IMG/VR virus record: IMGVR_UViG_3300027525_000642
Location: 1-37,108 of that record
DNA length: 37,108 bases
Source of the DNA: a virus
Strand: one strand, 5' to 3'
The notes under the pieces were generated by a model. The model had not been told where the DNA came from. It saw nothing but the letters and a program-made list of their open reading frames with translations, and made no database searches. This document shows positions 1-7,961 of the stretch, in pieces (within the stretch, counting starts at the first letter, position 1; every line of letters begins with the position of its first letter). The position numbers and the translations under genes are program-made.

Positions 1-1427
1 TTAACATATCTTGCTGGTAGAGTCTCTACCTTAATAAGGTCGTACGTAGTACGTGGTACAAAGCTTTCAAACGTCTCTTCGATACATTGAGCGATATTAG
101 CTCCCATAGCGTCAGCTGTCATCTTAGCTTCATCTGAACGTACCCAGTCATGACCTAGCATACCTCTACGATCTCTTTCTTCTTTAGGTAACTCGTATAC
201 TTCTTGAATAGCATTAGCTACATCTCTGAAGTCACATCTGTCATCGTGAATGTATGGAGTAGGTACTGAGCCTACTAATGAGATGTTAGAAGGGAATACA
301 GGTACTGCCCACTCACCATGCTCTTTATAAGTGCCCATATGATTAGAAGGTACTGATGGGTTTGGTGTATACCATTCTCCTGCTTCATCTACAAACCTCA
401 TTTGGTCTTGCATACCTCCGGTAACGTTACCGATGATCATAGTACCGGCAGTCATTGATTCAGTTAGAGATAAGCCCCATCCTTCATTAGAAGAGATCAA
501 CATCGTAACATCAGCCATATTGTAGAGCCAGTTCATCTGCTCTGCTCCTAGCTTGTTCTGAGAGAAGAATACATTTACATAGCTTGGGTCACAGATAGCT
601 TCCCTAACAGCATATAGGTCTGTACCATTCTGATCTACTGCTTGTGTATGCATTACTAGTGCACACTTCTTAGCTTTCTCTGGTCCGATCTGATCACAGA
701 ACTGTCTGTAGGATAGAATTACATCACCTGGTGACTTACGTCGGATGTTTCTAGAGTTCCAGAAGACAACGAATTCAATATCTCTTCCTTCAAAGATACT
801 ATTTCTAAACTCTAAGTACTTAGCATACTGGTCAGAGTCTTTTGTGACTGGTGAGAAGAAGTCTGTGTTGATGCCGTGAGGTACATACTTAATAACTTTA
901 CCTTTCCCTTTCTCATCTAATACCATTCTGTTAATGTTAACAGTCTGCTTAGAGATTCCCATCAGTAGATCACAACACTCGTAGAAGCTCTTATTGTAAA
1001 GAGGAGTAGGATAATCATCCCAAATGTTTAGATAGAGAAGAGGAATAGTCTGTCTAATCTCTCTTTCAATATCGTACAACCAAGTCCAGTATCTAGGATC
1101 AGTAAAGTGTAGAATAGCATCTGGCTTCTCTACTCTAATAAGTTCCCTAACAATATCAGCAGTACCGTAGCCTGACGTAGCATATAGCTTAACGTACGAG
1201 TCTTCGATACCTACTTGTTTGTTAACATCTGCCGATAGGTCAAATGCTTTCTTATCATCTGGATGGTTCATTGCTCCTCCTAGGTTAACCCAGTTGAAGT
1301 GATGTGAGGTTTGTATTACTATCTCTCTGGACATCGTAGCGATGCCGGAGTGTAGTCTCATATCATCTGATAACAGAAGGATCTTCTTTCGATCTTCTTT
1401 TTTAACGTAACTTAATTTACTGTTCAT
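1..1427 (-). CDS. GT-B glycosyltransferase (GT4-like), 3' end cut by window
   Basis: I translated this from the ATG at 1425-1427. The frame stays open for 475 codons to the window edge, so the C-terminus is missing. The N-terminus (KKILLLSDDMRLHSGIATMS) has the nucleotide-binding look of GT-B enzymes. A distal NEGWGLSLTESMTAGT segment matches the EX7E-type donor-binding motif of glycosyltransferase group 1 (GT4), where Glu contacts the sugar nucleotide. It probably transfers sugar to phage DNA, a virion protein or host glycan; the substrate cannot be told. The start codon directly abuts the stop of the upstream 60-aa gene, so the two are one transcript. No signal peptide, so cytoplasmic. Confidence 0.8.
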   Translation of the reverse strand, partial: MNSKLSYVKKEDRKKILLLSDDMRLHSGIATMSREIVIQTSHHFNWVNLGGAMNHPDDKKAFDLSADVNKQVGIEDSYVKLYATSGYGTADIVRELIRVEKPDAILHFTDPRYWTWLYDIEREIRQTIPLLYLNIWDDYPTPLYNKSFYECCDLLMGISKQTVNINRMVLDEKGKGKVIKYVPHGINTDFFSPVTKDSDQYAKYLEFRNSIFEGRDIEFVVFWNSRNIRRKSPGDVILSYRQFCDQIGPEKAKKCALVMHTQAVDQNGTDLYAVREAICDPSYVNVFFSQNKLGAEQMNWLYNMADVTMLISSNEGWGLSLTESMTAGTMIIGNVTGGMQDQMRFVDEAGEWYTPNPSVPSNHMGTYKEHGEWAVPVFPSNISLVGSVPTPYIHDDRCDFRDVANAIQEVYELPKEERDRRGMLGHDWVRSDEAKMTADAMGANIAQCIEETFESFVPRTTYDLIKVETLPARYV

Positions 1428-1610
1428 TTATTTGATACTTATATCATTTTGATTGTGTACCTTCTCTCGGAATCTATCATCTGTAAGATAGAGAAAAATT
1501 GCTCGGTCGGCAAGCTTTTGAAAAGAAAATTTGTGGCGTACACATTGTATCTTAAACTGTTCAAATAACTCTTGCTCCACCCTTACACTGGTTAGCTTTT
1601 TATCACTCAT
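1428..1610 (-). CDS. Small ribbon-helix-helix-like protein
   Basis: A 60-aa protein. Its start, KKLTSVRVEQELFEQFKIQC, has the beta-strand-then-helix pattern of Arc/CopG ribbon-helix-helix DNA-binding proteins, in which the N-terminal strand contacts DNA. The middle (FSFQKLADRAIFLYL) fits the second helix. The gene sits between a TATATTTATAT-type motif upstream and the glycosyltransferase gene immediately downstream, with no gap between stop and next ATG. Local transcription repressor is a reasonable guess from fold alone. The family call is tentative because the protein is short and I only have sequence pattern to go on. Confidence 0.6.
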   Translation of the reverse strand: MSDKKLTSVRVEQELFEQFKIQCVRHKFSFQKLADRAIFLYLTDDRFREKVHNQNDISIK

Positions 1611-1630
1611 AGCCTTTAGTATTATATATC

Positions 1631-1645
1631 TATATATAAATATAC
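1631..1645 (-). promoter_or_regulatory. TATATTTATAT motif (second promoter-like class)
   Basis: The minus strand reads GTATATTTATATATA about 20 nt before the 1610 start. Near-identical motifs lie before the genes starting at 11793 and 21497, and all three sit in short intergenic gaps just upstream of a minus-strand gene. No TTG is present at the usual distance, so this differs from the main promoter class of the window. A middle- or late-gene promoter is an inference. Confidence 0.4.
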
Positions 1646-1651
1646 CCTAGA

Positions 1652-2587
1652 CTACTTTATGGCTACATTACACAAAGGATTATTTTTAAAAGGACAAAAC
1701 ATACAGCTACTCTTTGAAGGCTGTTTAGGATACTCTCTTTCAAGATAGTTTCCATTATCGTCAAAAGCATCTGCTACAAAGCTATTAACCTTCTCCATTG
1801 CCTTCTTTCGCTTAACCTTTCCGGAGGCCGGTTTAAACTCTTGCACTCGCTTGGGTACAAACTCTCCTCCTTCGAAGATCTTTCTACGAACAATAAAGTA
1901 CTCAACGTCTATATTATCTACATCGGTATTGAATTGCTGGGCGAAGTACTCTTTGTATAGAAGTATCTGAGCTATTTTAGTTTCGTCCTTCTTCTCGTAA
2001 TCGCTCCAGCCTCTAGTAGAAGTTTTGATATCGATAATCAAATACTTATTAGTGAAGCTGTTATAGAATACTAAGTCAATAAAACCTTTGAATAGTACAC
2101 CAGGCTTTACCTCCTGAAGGATAGGTACTTCGATACCTGCTAGGTAAGTATTCTTTGTACTGAAGTATATAGCTCGTTTCTTCTTGAGGTAGTTTAATAT
2201 CTGTACCCCATCAGTATGAAACTCTTGAAGCTGTTCAGGAGTAGTGAAGTCTTGATGAGCATTATTGTAACGCTCTTTCTTATAAGTCTTCTTCATTCTA
2301 TCTAAGAGTAACTCAGATAAGTCCATCTCAGTAGCAGCCTTAACACTTTGATTGTATAATACATCTAACCACTCTTGTGCTGTCTCGTGAAGAGCAGTAC
2401 CAAAGACTGTATGTATGGAAGGTGTATAAGGTGCTAACTTCTTAGGGTAAGTTAGGTACCATTTGTATTGACAGCTATCATAGAGTAGAATCTGACTGAA
2501 AGAGATATTCTTCTCTACACTATAGTCAACTTTTCTAGCTTTATACTCTTGTACTACTTTAACCTCCTTTGGGAGTTTTTTAGCCAT
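1652..2587 (-). CDS. PD-(D/E)XK nuclease, Cas4/RecB-like, with Fe-S cysteines
   Basis: A 311-aa protein with the signatures of the RecB/Cas4 exonuclease branch of the PD-(D/E)XK superfamily. There is a GTALHE motif (residues 64-69), then FKGFIDLVFY with the metal-binding Asp and LIIDIKTS with the D-x-K pair near residue 185. One Cys at residue 39 (SCQYKW) and three at the C-terminus (295, 298, 306, pattern C-x2-C-x7-C) match the four ligands of the 4Fe-4S cluster in Cas4 and AddB proteins. Likely role is 5'-3' or end-directed ssDNA exonuclease in phage recombination or replication. It lies three bases downstream of the DUF1599-like gene, in the operon started at 3275-3305. Confidence 0.85.
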   Translation of the reverse strand: MAKKLPKEVKVVQEYKARKVDYSVEKNISFSQILLYDSCQYKWYLTYPKKLAPYTPSIHTVFGTALHETAQEWLDVLYNQSVKAATEMDLSELLLDRMKKTYKKERYNNAHQDFTTPEQLQEFHTDGVQILNYLKKKRAIYFSTKNTYLAGIEVPILQEVKPGVLFKGFIDLVFYNSFTNKYLIIDIKTSTRGWSDYEKKDETKIAQILLYKEYFAQQFNTDVDNIDVEYFIVRRKIFEGGEFVPKRVQEFKPASGKVKRKKAMEKVNSFVADAFDDNGNYLEREYPKQPSKSSCMFCPFKNNPLCNVAIK

Positions 2588-2590
2588 AAC

Positions 2591-2950
2591 TTATTTTTTC
2601 CACAATCCTTTCTCTACCAGCTGGCAGATGATTGCATAGTTACAGATGTCCTGAAAGGTATCTGATAGAGATTCATTTTGTGTTCCTCTATTCTTAATAA
2701 TTAAATTCTTCCAACGATTGATCTTATCGCTCATTCGATACCAAAGCCCTGTAAGAGCAAAAGACCTTTCTTCTTCATTACTAAGCTGAGTACCAGCAGT
2801 AATATTATGCATACCGTAGTCAAGATGTTTCTTACTAAATAGCTCCAGCTGCTCTTCCATGACAGCCATATAGCCATTATAAATGGTAGGATATTCTTTC
2901 TTGAGGATCTCAGTAGCACTTGGGCCGTACTTAACTATTTCTTCTGACAT
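2591..2950 (-). CDS. DUF1599 / nucleotide-modification-associated domain 1 protein
   Basis: A longer frame opens at 2989, but it would overlap the upstream gene by 32 nt. The ATG at 2950 (MSEEIVKYG) starts just after that gene's stop at 2958 and gives 119 aa, so I prefer it. The segment LFSKKHLDYGMHNI followed by RMSDKINRWKNL and ESLSDTFQDICNYAII matches DUF1599 (Nmad1), a family found in phages and often linked with modified-base metabolism. Biochemical function is not established. It has acidic-helix features reminiscent of MazG-like nucleotide hydrolases. Given the deazaguanine pathway elsewhere in the window, a role in nucleotide handling is plausible but unproven. Confidence 0.65.
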   Translation of the reverse strand: MSEEIVKYGPSATEILKKEYPTIYNGYMAVMEEQLELFSKKHLDYGMHNITAGTQLSNEEERSFALTGLWYRMSDKINRWKNLIIKNRGTQNESLSDTFQDICNYAIICQLVEKGLWKK

Positions 2951-2957
2951 ATAACTA

Positions 2958-3251
2958 TTAATCGTTTGATTGATTCTTTTTATTAGCAAAACCTTTTACT
3001 GTGTTCTCTTCTCGATCTAAACGCTCTTCAATCGCCTCTAAGCGTCCGGCAATAGCAGATAAAGCTTCATTGATATCTTCTACAATGATACTATCGTTCT
3101 GTTCTAGTTGAGCAATTTGATCGATTGATACTTTAGGAGTATCTGTCTTAGTTTTTGTACCTCGTAATAGCAAGATGGTTAGCATCACGATAGGTGCTAC
3201 TAGAATAGTAAAAACAAATAAAGCAGTAAGGGTCTGTAGGATGTGTATCAT
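2958..3251 (-). CDS. Small membrane protein with coiled-coil tail
   Basis: A 97-aa protein with one strong N-terminal hydrophobic segment (about residues 5-30, ending LTILLLRG). The polar tail is rich in Glu, Ile and Leu (DQIAQLEQNDSIIVEDINEA; AIAGRLEAIEERLD) and looks like a coiled coil. This resembles spanin- or holin-accessory-type phage membrane proteins, and it follows the lysis genes. I cannot assign a family. Promoter P-3275 lies directly upstream. Confidence 0.6.
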   Translation of the reverse strand: MIHILQTLTALFVFTILVAPIVMLTILLLRGTKTKTDTPKVSIDQIAQLEQNDSIIVEDINEALSAIAGRLEAIEERLDREENTVKGFANKKNQSND

Positions 3252-3274
3252 ATACCGTATCTATTATATTTACT

Positions 3275-3305
3275 ATAAGATACGAAATATAATTTAAACG
3301 AGCAA
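3275..3305 (-). promoter_or_regulatory. Promoter, TTG-N20-TATCTTAT
   Basis: The minus strand has TTG at 3305-3303 and TATCTTAT at 3282-3275, separated by exactly 20 nt and with TTTCG just before the -7 box. This is the architecture shared by the other promoters of the window and is close to the Bacteroidota consensus. It would drive 3251, then 2950 and 2587, and it lies right after the holin stop codon. Confidence 0.65.
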
Positions 3306-3306
3306 C

Positions 3307-3720
3307 TTAACTTCTATCTCCTTTGTGTAGATCGATCTTGTCTAGGATCTTGTTAAGGTCTGTGCTCTTGATGATGCCTACCATTGAGGCGTTCTTTAAT
3401 GCACTGAGTAGTTGGAGGATGATAAATGGTACGATGATTGTTTCTGATAACCATCCTGTTCCTTCAAAACCTTTTTCAACCATTAATATAACTGTTAAGA
3501 AAGCTACCCACGTTATTGCTCTCTGTAATACTCTTACAGCCTTTCGTGTTTGAAAACCTTCTCTTTTGATGCCTGCGGCGATGCCGAAGAACCCATCGAT
3601 AAATACAACCGCTATTAATGCTAAGTATTGCTCTGCATTACTCATTGTGAGCTCCATAAAGTAGGTGCACATGAATGTTAAGGTTGCAGTTATCGATAGG
3701 AACACGGACGTCGATTTCAT
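3307..3720 (-). CDS. Holin, phage holin family 4-like
   Basis: A 137-aa protein with three hydrophobic segments (about 5-22, 33-52, 70-105). The segment VVFIDGFFGIAAGIKREGFQTRKAVR matches, around its Asp and Lys positions, the cytoplasmic signature of the toxin-secretion/phage-lysis holin family (holin_4). Holins form holes in the inner membrane at a timed point so that endolysin can reach peptidoglycan. The endolysin gene lies immediately upstream in the same transcript (3-nt gap), which strongly supports a lysis cassette. Confidence 0.75.
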   Translation of the reverse strand: MKSTSVFLSITATLTFMCTYFMELTMSNAEQYLALIAVVFIDGFFGIAAGIKREGFQTRKAVRVLQRAITWVAFLTVILMVEKGFEGTGWLSETIIVPFIILQLLSALKNASMVGIIKSTDLNKILDKIDLHKGDRS

Positions 3721-3723
3721 AGC

Positions 3724-4539
3724 TTATGCGATGTCTTTAGATTCAATTAGAGTATAAGTAAACTTAGTGTGACCCTTTGCTACTGAAGCTCTCACGATAG
3801 TCATGAACTCTTCGAAGTCAGCTGCTCTTTTGAAAACTTGACATCCTTCAGACCAGTTCTCTACATAAGTAGAATTGGCTCCGGCCTTGTGAATATTGAT
3901 TCCGAATACACCCTCTTGGATAACTTTCTCATCATAATTCATATCTCTGTTAGCATCACGGTATACTTTTACTTTACCGCCTTGCTTAAGAGCTTCATAC
4001 TTACCTTGGTGCTTACCTAAGAAGTGTGAGTTGATGTATTGACCAGGAACTAATCTAGCTACTCCGGCAGCGTTGTGATACTCCTTAACTCCTTTTGTAC
4101 CAGGGTCAGTTGTATTCATCCACTCCTTGTATACCCATTTGCCTTCAGCCATATAAGATAAAGTAATCTTATCATCGAAAGCATTTGTTACGGCTGTACC
4201 TGTGTCTGAATTACGAACACCTACAATGTTAAGTACGTAGTCACCTTCGAACCATTGATAGTCTTTTGCTTTGATAGTAGCTTCGATCTTCTCTTTGCTA
4301 TACTTTGCATCAGCTGTAGGAGTGTTGTTAGGAGCTTTAACTGGTGCTGCCTCTACTACAATGCCCATCTTAGCTAGAGTAGCAGGGCCAACAATACCGT
4401 CGGCAGCTAGTCCGTTCTTCTTCTGCCATTCCTTAACAGCAGCTTCAGTCTTAGGACCAAAGTTACCTACTTGCTCGACACCTAAGACCTTTTGGATCTT
4501 CTTTACGGTTTCGTTATTGTCACCTTTTCTTAATACCAT
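3724..4539 (-). CDS. Endolysin: peptidoglycan-binding domain plus L,D-transpeptidase-like domain
   Basis: A 271-aa protein. Residues 3-60 form a PG_binding_1 domain (repeats around QKVLGVEQVGNFGPKTEAAV and KNGLAADGIVGPATL). After a Pro/Ala linker, the C-terminal domain contains INIHKAG (His217) and NWSEGCQVF (Cys233). That His-x12-S-x-G-C layout resembles the YkuD L,D-transpeptidase active site. Similar PG-binding plus IHxAG/GCQVF proteins are common phage lysis candidates in Bacteroidota phages. Position next to the holin supports a lysis role. There is no signal peptide, consistent with holin-dependent release. Whether it cleaves or exchanges cross-links is not clear from sequence. Confidence 0.7.
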   Translation of the reverse strand: MVLRKGDNNETVKKIQKVLGVEQVGNFGPKTEAAVKEWQKKNGLAADGIVGPATLAKMGIVVEAAPVKAPNNTPTADAKYSKEKIEATIKAKDYQWFEGDYVLNIVGVRNSDTGTAVTNAFDDKITLSYMAEGKWVYKEWMNTTDPGTKGVKEYHNAAGVARLVPGQYINSHFLGKHQGKYEALKQGGKVKVYRDANRDMNYDEKVIQEGVFGINIHKAGANSTYVENWSEGCQVFKRAADFEEFMTIVRASVAKGHTKFTYTLIESKDIA

Positions 4540-4550
4540 TGTAAACTATT

Positions 4551-4796
4551 TTAACCTTGTTCTTCTTCTTTATTCTCTTTGCTGAAGATCTTAGTAGCAC
4601 CATCGATACCAAATGAACCCAATACGATAATTACGAATGAGTTGAAGATAGTATCAGAGATTACTAAGTCCATACCTAAGATACCTGTTACGATATCGGC
4701 AGCAGCAAAGATACTCATTACTGCAAAAGAAGCAAACCCTACAATGTTCTTTTCATTGTATGAGTTATCATCCTTAAAAATGTCTGAAAACGCCAT
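4551..4796 (-). CDS. Small two-segment membrane protein, holin-like
   Basis: The frame is open from ATG 4823 (90 aa), but the second ATG at 4796 (MAFSDIFKDD) has AAAAAGAAA just before it and I prefer it (81 aa). There are two hydrophobic helices (VGFASFAVMSIFAAADIVTG; TIFNSFVIIVLGSFGI) and a charged C-terminal tail (KENKEEEQG). This is typical of class II holins or antiholins. It lies 11 nt upstream of the endolysin gene, so the lysis cassette may contain two membrane proteins. No specific family is recognised. Confidence 0.55.
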   Translation of the reverse strand: MAFSDIFKDDNSYNEKNIVGFASFAVMSIFAAADIVTGILGMDLVISDTIFNSFVIIVLGSFGIDGATKIFSKENKEEEQG

Positions 4797-4864
4797 AAAT
4801 TTCTTTTTAATATAATTTAACATAGCACAACAAATTAAGTGAAACTTCTTTCAGATAAATAGGC

Positions 4865-5263
4865 TCAGTCTAACGCATCCACAATAGCTTTCTTGATTGC
4901 AATAGAAAATTCTGTTTGTTCGAATGGAAGATTTTCATCCTGAAGTTGAAGTAGAGTAGCTGCTACATTCATCTTAGCTGTTCCTACTCCTACAGACTCT
5001 TTACCATCCTTAGTTACCTTAACAGTAACATAGGTTTTCTTTTGTTTAAACTCAAAAGGACCTACACGAATACCTTGAGTAGGAGCTTTAATCTCTTCTA
5101 CTACAACATAGATAGGACTGCCATCAGGACATAAAGGAGCCTGCTGTCCTACGATCTCTTCTGTGATTTGTCTTACACCGAACGTAAATTTCTCTTGTTC
5201 GATTCCATTGATTGATGCTAGAGACATTACACTAGCGACGAAGTAACATACGATTGGGTTCAT
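4865..5263 (-). CDS. Exported protein of the envelope operon, unknown fold
   Basis: A 132-aa protein with a short hydrophobic N-terminus (IVCYFVASVMSLASING) that could be a signal peptide. The rest alternates short beta strands (PIYVVVEEI; KTYVTVKVTKDGKESVGVG) and ends in a helix (FSIAIKKAIVDALD). The strand/helix pattern is reminiscent of the periplasmic part of CsgG-family proteins but too weak to assign. The start overlaps the stop of the upstream exported gene as ATGA (5260-5263), so translation is coupled. It is the last gene of the CsgG-like operon. Confidence 0.6.
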   Translation of the reverse strand: MNPIVCYFVASVMSLASINGIEQEKFTFGVRQITEEIVGQQAPLCPDGSPIYVVVEEIKAPTQGIRVGPFEFKQKKTYVTVKVTKDGKESVGVGTAKMNVAATLLQLQDENLPFEQTEFSIAIKKAIVDALD

Positions 5264-6450
5264 TGGATTTTATTTACTGGTTTAGTTTGGCGATGTTTAC
5301 CAAGTGATACAATATAAAACCTGTTAAGATTGTTAAATGTTCGTACTGCTGCTTGAGGATACTTCAGATGGTATGTTAAACTATTAGCATTTACTTCTAT
5401 ATCATCCTTCTCTGCTTGAGAGTACACCCAGTTGTTATTGTAAGTGTACCCAAAGTTCTGTCCCCATTTGTATATTTGGTAAGCAGAGAATACATCTGAG
5501 TAAGTTACAATATCAGAACTGTCTGGTGCGTAGAAGTTCATTGTATGGTAATCCCATGATGCTATCTCAGTAGGAAACATTCTTAGATACATTAAGTAGT
5601 TCATCTCTGACTCTGTAAATGTATTGTCTATTCCGCTTACGTTTACAATTACTCTATATTGATAGCTGTTTGGGTTAGAGAATGTTACTGAACCTGTTGA
5701 TGTAGTTGTCTGTACTCCTTGTGAAGACCAGATTGAATTAGATACTGCGTTCGTTATTTGAAAGCCTACTCCTGAAGAGTATGTTGCGTTACTGATTAAG
5801 TTAGAAGCTAACCAAGTACTTCCGTTTGATAGTCCGATTTGTTCTTGATTAGATCCATCAGCTAGGAATGTTCTAAGTACTACAAAGCATTTAGCAGGAT
5901 CGTTTTTAAAGAAGTATAAATCTATTTTAGTATTAATGCCACTCACATTGTATTTATAGCTTCCTTCGTACCTTATCCTAAATACATCTCCGTATGTAAC
6001 ATCAGTGTACGTCTCCCAAGATACATGAGACATATTATTATCTGTAGAGCCGTTGTCGACTGAAGTGAAGTGAAGTGTTGGTACGTTAGGAGCTGTAGCA
6101 GAGCTATTGTAACTATTATATGTAGTAGAAGGGAATGCCATCCAGGCATTAGCATGAAGGGTACCTGTTGTGTGAGTAGTAGCTCCAATTGTATAGCTAT
6201 ACCCTGTAGGGAAGTTAATTAAAACGCTTCCTTGGTCTGAGTTAGCTGTTGAGAAAACTACATTAGAGGCTTGTCCTCTATCCGTAGGTACAGTTGTACC
6301 TAAAGCTGTAATAGTTCCTGAAGTACCTCCTGGTACATAATGTTCTACTTCAACACTAATGCCGGTCATGTCCTGTACACCAACAGTAGCAAAGGTTATA
6401 GTCTGTGCTAGAGTGGATAAGGGAAGAAATAACAGCAGTAGCTTTTTCAT
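5260..6450 (-). CDS. Large exported protein, unknown, Tyr/Asn/Ser-rich
   Basis: The frame opens upstream, but the real start is the ATG at 6450. It overlaps the upstream stop as ATGA and begins a clear signal peptide (MKKLLLLFLPLSTLAQ). The mature part, about 380 aa, is rich in Thr, Ser, Asn and Tyr with alternating strands typical of secreted beta-sandwich adhesins or receptor-binding proteins. No T9SS sorting domain is visible at its C-terminus (ends KPVNKIQ). Function unknown. Coupling to the Gly-rich barrel protein and the CsgG-like lipoprotein suggests a shared surface apparatus. Confidence 0.65.
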   Translation of the reverse strand: MKKLLLLFLPLSTLAQTITFATVGVQDMTGISVEVEHYVPGGTSGTITALGTTVPTDRGQASNVVFSTANSDQGSVLINFPTGYSYTIGATTHTTGTLHANAWMAFPSTTYNSYNSSATAPNVPTLHFTSVDNGSTDNNMSHVSWETYTDVTYGDVFRIRYEGSYKYNVSGINTKIDLYFFKNDPAKCFVVLRTFLADGSNQEQIGLSNGSTWLASNLISNATYSSGVGFQITNAVSNSIWSSQGVQTTTSTGSVTFSNPNSYQYRVIVNVSGIDNTFTESEMNYLMYLRMFPTEIASWDYHTMNFYAPDSSDIVTYSDVFSAYQIYKWGQNFGYTYNNNWVYSQAEKDDIEVNANSLTYHLKYPQAAVRTFNNLNRFYIVSLGKHRQTKPVNKIQ

Positions 6451-7961
6451 AACATAATTTTTGTTCCAGTTGATAGCTGGTAGTTTAATATATCTGCATT
6501 GTACTGGTAAGCTCCTCCAAAAGAAATACTCCACTTAAACGTACTTGTGATTTTAAAATCAACGTTCGCTAGAGGAACAAATAGGAGTCCAGACTTATAC
6601 CACTGTCCTTCATAATAAAATATGTACGGAGAATAGATACCAAGTAACATTACGTTACCTGATAGAGCTTGAATACCTTTAAAGTTTGTATAGCCTCCTG
6701 CTACAATAGACCAGTTCTGGAAGTCGCTATCACCTATCTTACCTAACGTAAAGTTAGTTCCTAACATAGGAGTTACTATCCAAACCTTTTGAGCTACTAA
6801 CGCTGTAGTTGTATTGAAGATATCAGTCTTAAAGTTAGTCATAGTAGAGTTAGAGAATACTCCCATGAAGCCTTCTTTCTTATATGAACCGTACAAAGTA
6901 CTATTCAATACATTCTCTCCTGTGGTAAAGTTAAAGTTAATACCTTTGATGAAAGTCTGTTTAGTATTAACGTGAGTAAGAGACATATTGAACTTAAAGT
7001 TGTCCATTCCACTCTGTTTAATATCAGAAGAGTTTCTAACAATAACAAAGTCACCGGCACCAATTAAAGCACCTCTACCAATCTTCTCTTGTTTAGATTT
7101 CTGCTTCTTACCTCCACCAGATCCTCCTCCTCCATCTCCTTCTGAGGAAGATGATTCAGAGTCTCCTCCTGAGGCTGTTGAAGTATTCTCTGTACCTCCT
7201 ACAGCACCAGCATCAGTTCCACCATCAGAAGTACCTCCAGTATTAGTTCCTGTATCTACTCCTCCGGCATCACCTCCGCCACCTATTCCGTTTCCTGAAT
7301 TGTCTCCTCCTTGACCTCCTCCAGATCCTCCTGTAGCACCGCCTCCTGAACCTGAGCCTCCAGATCCTCCAGTCGAGCCTGAGCCTCCGCCCGAGCCAGT
7401 AGAGCCACCGGAACCGCCACCAGTCCCAGCATTACCGCCAGAGCTACCAGAGGACCCTGATGAGCCGGATCCAGAACCGCTACCGCCAGTAGAAGTACTT
7501 CCACCAGTAGAATTGTTCGAACCGCTTCCGTTGTTGTCATTGTTACTGGTCGACCCTCCTGTTGCTCCTCCTGTTGATGATGCTGCTCCACTTCCTAAAC
7601 TCCCTCCTATATTAGCTGCTACACCTACTATGCCTGAGATATTAGTGGCTGTATTAGTACCAGTAGTTGCATTTGATCCTGTAGAGAGAGTTCCTCCTGC
7701 TCCAGCGCAGGGGTTACTTCCTGGAGGAGCAGTTGCGTTAACACTTTGTACCCAAAGCTCGAATGCTCCGGCTTGAAGCTGGGCCTGAGTAAAGGTGTTG
7801 TATTGTCCTGCATAGAATAAGGTTACACTGCCTGATGGCTGGGTAATAGTGACAGCATTAAGTATTCCGGTACAAGGATCGGTGTAGGTGTAAACGTACT
7901 GTCCGTAGCTACTGAATCCGAGTACCAGTAAAATTAATACTTTCCACCATTTACCATCCAT
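6447..7961 (-). CDS. Exported Gly/Ser-rich protein with C-terminal beta-barrel-like domain
   Basis: I chose the ATG at 7961 because GGAGG lies six bases before it; the upstream ATG at 7982 would be buried deeper in the CsgG-like gene. The product is 504 aa. It has a signal peptide (WWKVLILLVLGFSSYGQ) and a small N-terminal domain with two Cys residues. About 200 residues of Gly/Ser/Thr low complexity follow, then a 210-residue domain of alternating amphipathic strands ending in a hydrophobic strand (TGTKIML), as in outer-membrane barrels. It could be an outer-membrane partner of the CsgG-like protein. No named family is recognised. Confidence 0.65.
   Translation of the reverse strand: MDGKWWKVLILLVLGFSSYGQYVYTYTDPCTGILNAVTITQPSGSVTLFYAGQYNTFTQAQLQAGAFELWVQSVNATAPPGSNPCAGAGGTLSTGSNATTGTNTATNISGIVGVAANIGGSLGSGAASSTGGATGGSTSNNDNNGSGSNNSTGGSTSTGGSGSGSGSSGSSGSSGGNAGTGGGSGGSTGSGGGSGSTGGSGGSGSGGGATGGSGGGQGGDNSGNGIGGGGDAGGVDTGTNTGGTSDGGTDAGAVGGTENTSTASGGDSESSSSEGDGGGGSGGGKKQKSKQEKIGRGALIGAGDFVIVRNSSDIKQSGMDNFKFNMSLTHVNTKQTFIKGINFNFTTGENVLNSTLYGSYKKEGFMGVFSNSTMTNFKTDIFNTTTALVAQKVWIVTPMLGTNFTLGKIGDSDFQNWSIVAGGYTNFKGIQALSGNVMLLGIYSPYIFYYEGQWYKSGLLFVPLANVDFKITSTFKWSISFGGAYQYNADILNYQLSTGTKIML
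7104..7709 (-). repeat. Low-complexity Gly/Ser coding repeat
   Basis: About 600 bases of degenerate short repeats (CTCC/GCC-rich on the plus strand) encode stretches such as GGSGGSGSGGGATGGSGGG. Local G+C is well above the flanking genes, and third-position use is mixed, so the repeat is selected at protein level. Such tracts expand and contract by slippage. They also create false Pro-rich ORFs on the plus strand. Confidence 0.85.

Noticed and set aside
6988-7776. Pro-rich plus-strand ORFs at 6988-7314 and 7513-7776
   Set aside because: They are antisense readings of the Gly/Ser-rich repeat; the compositional bias removes stop codons. No start signals or neighbours on that strand.
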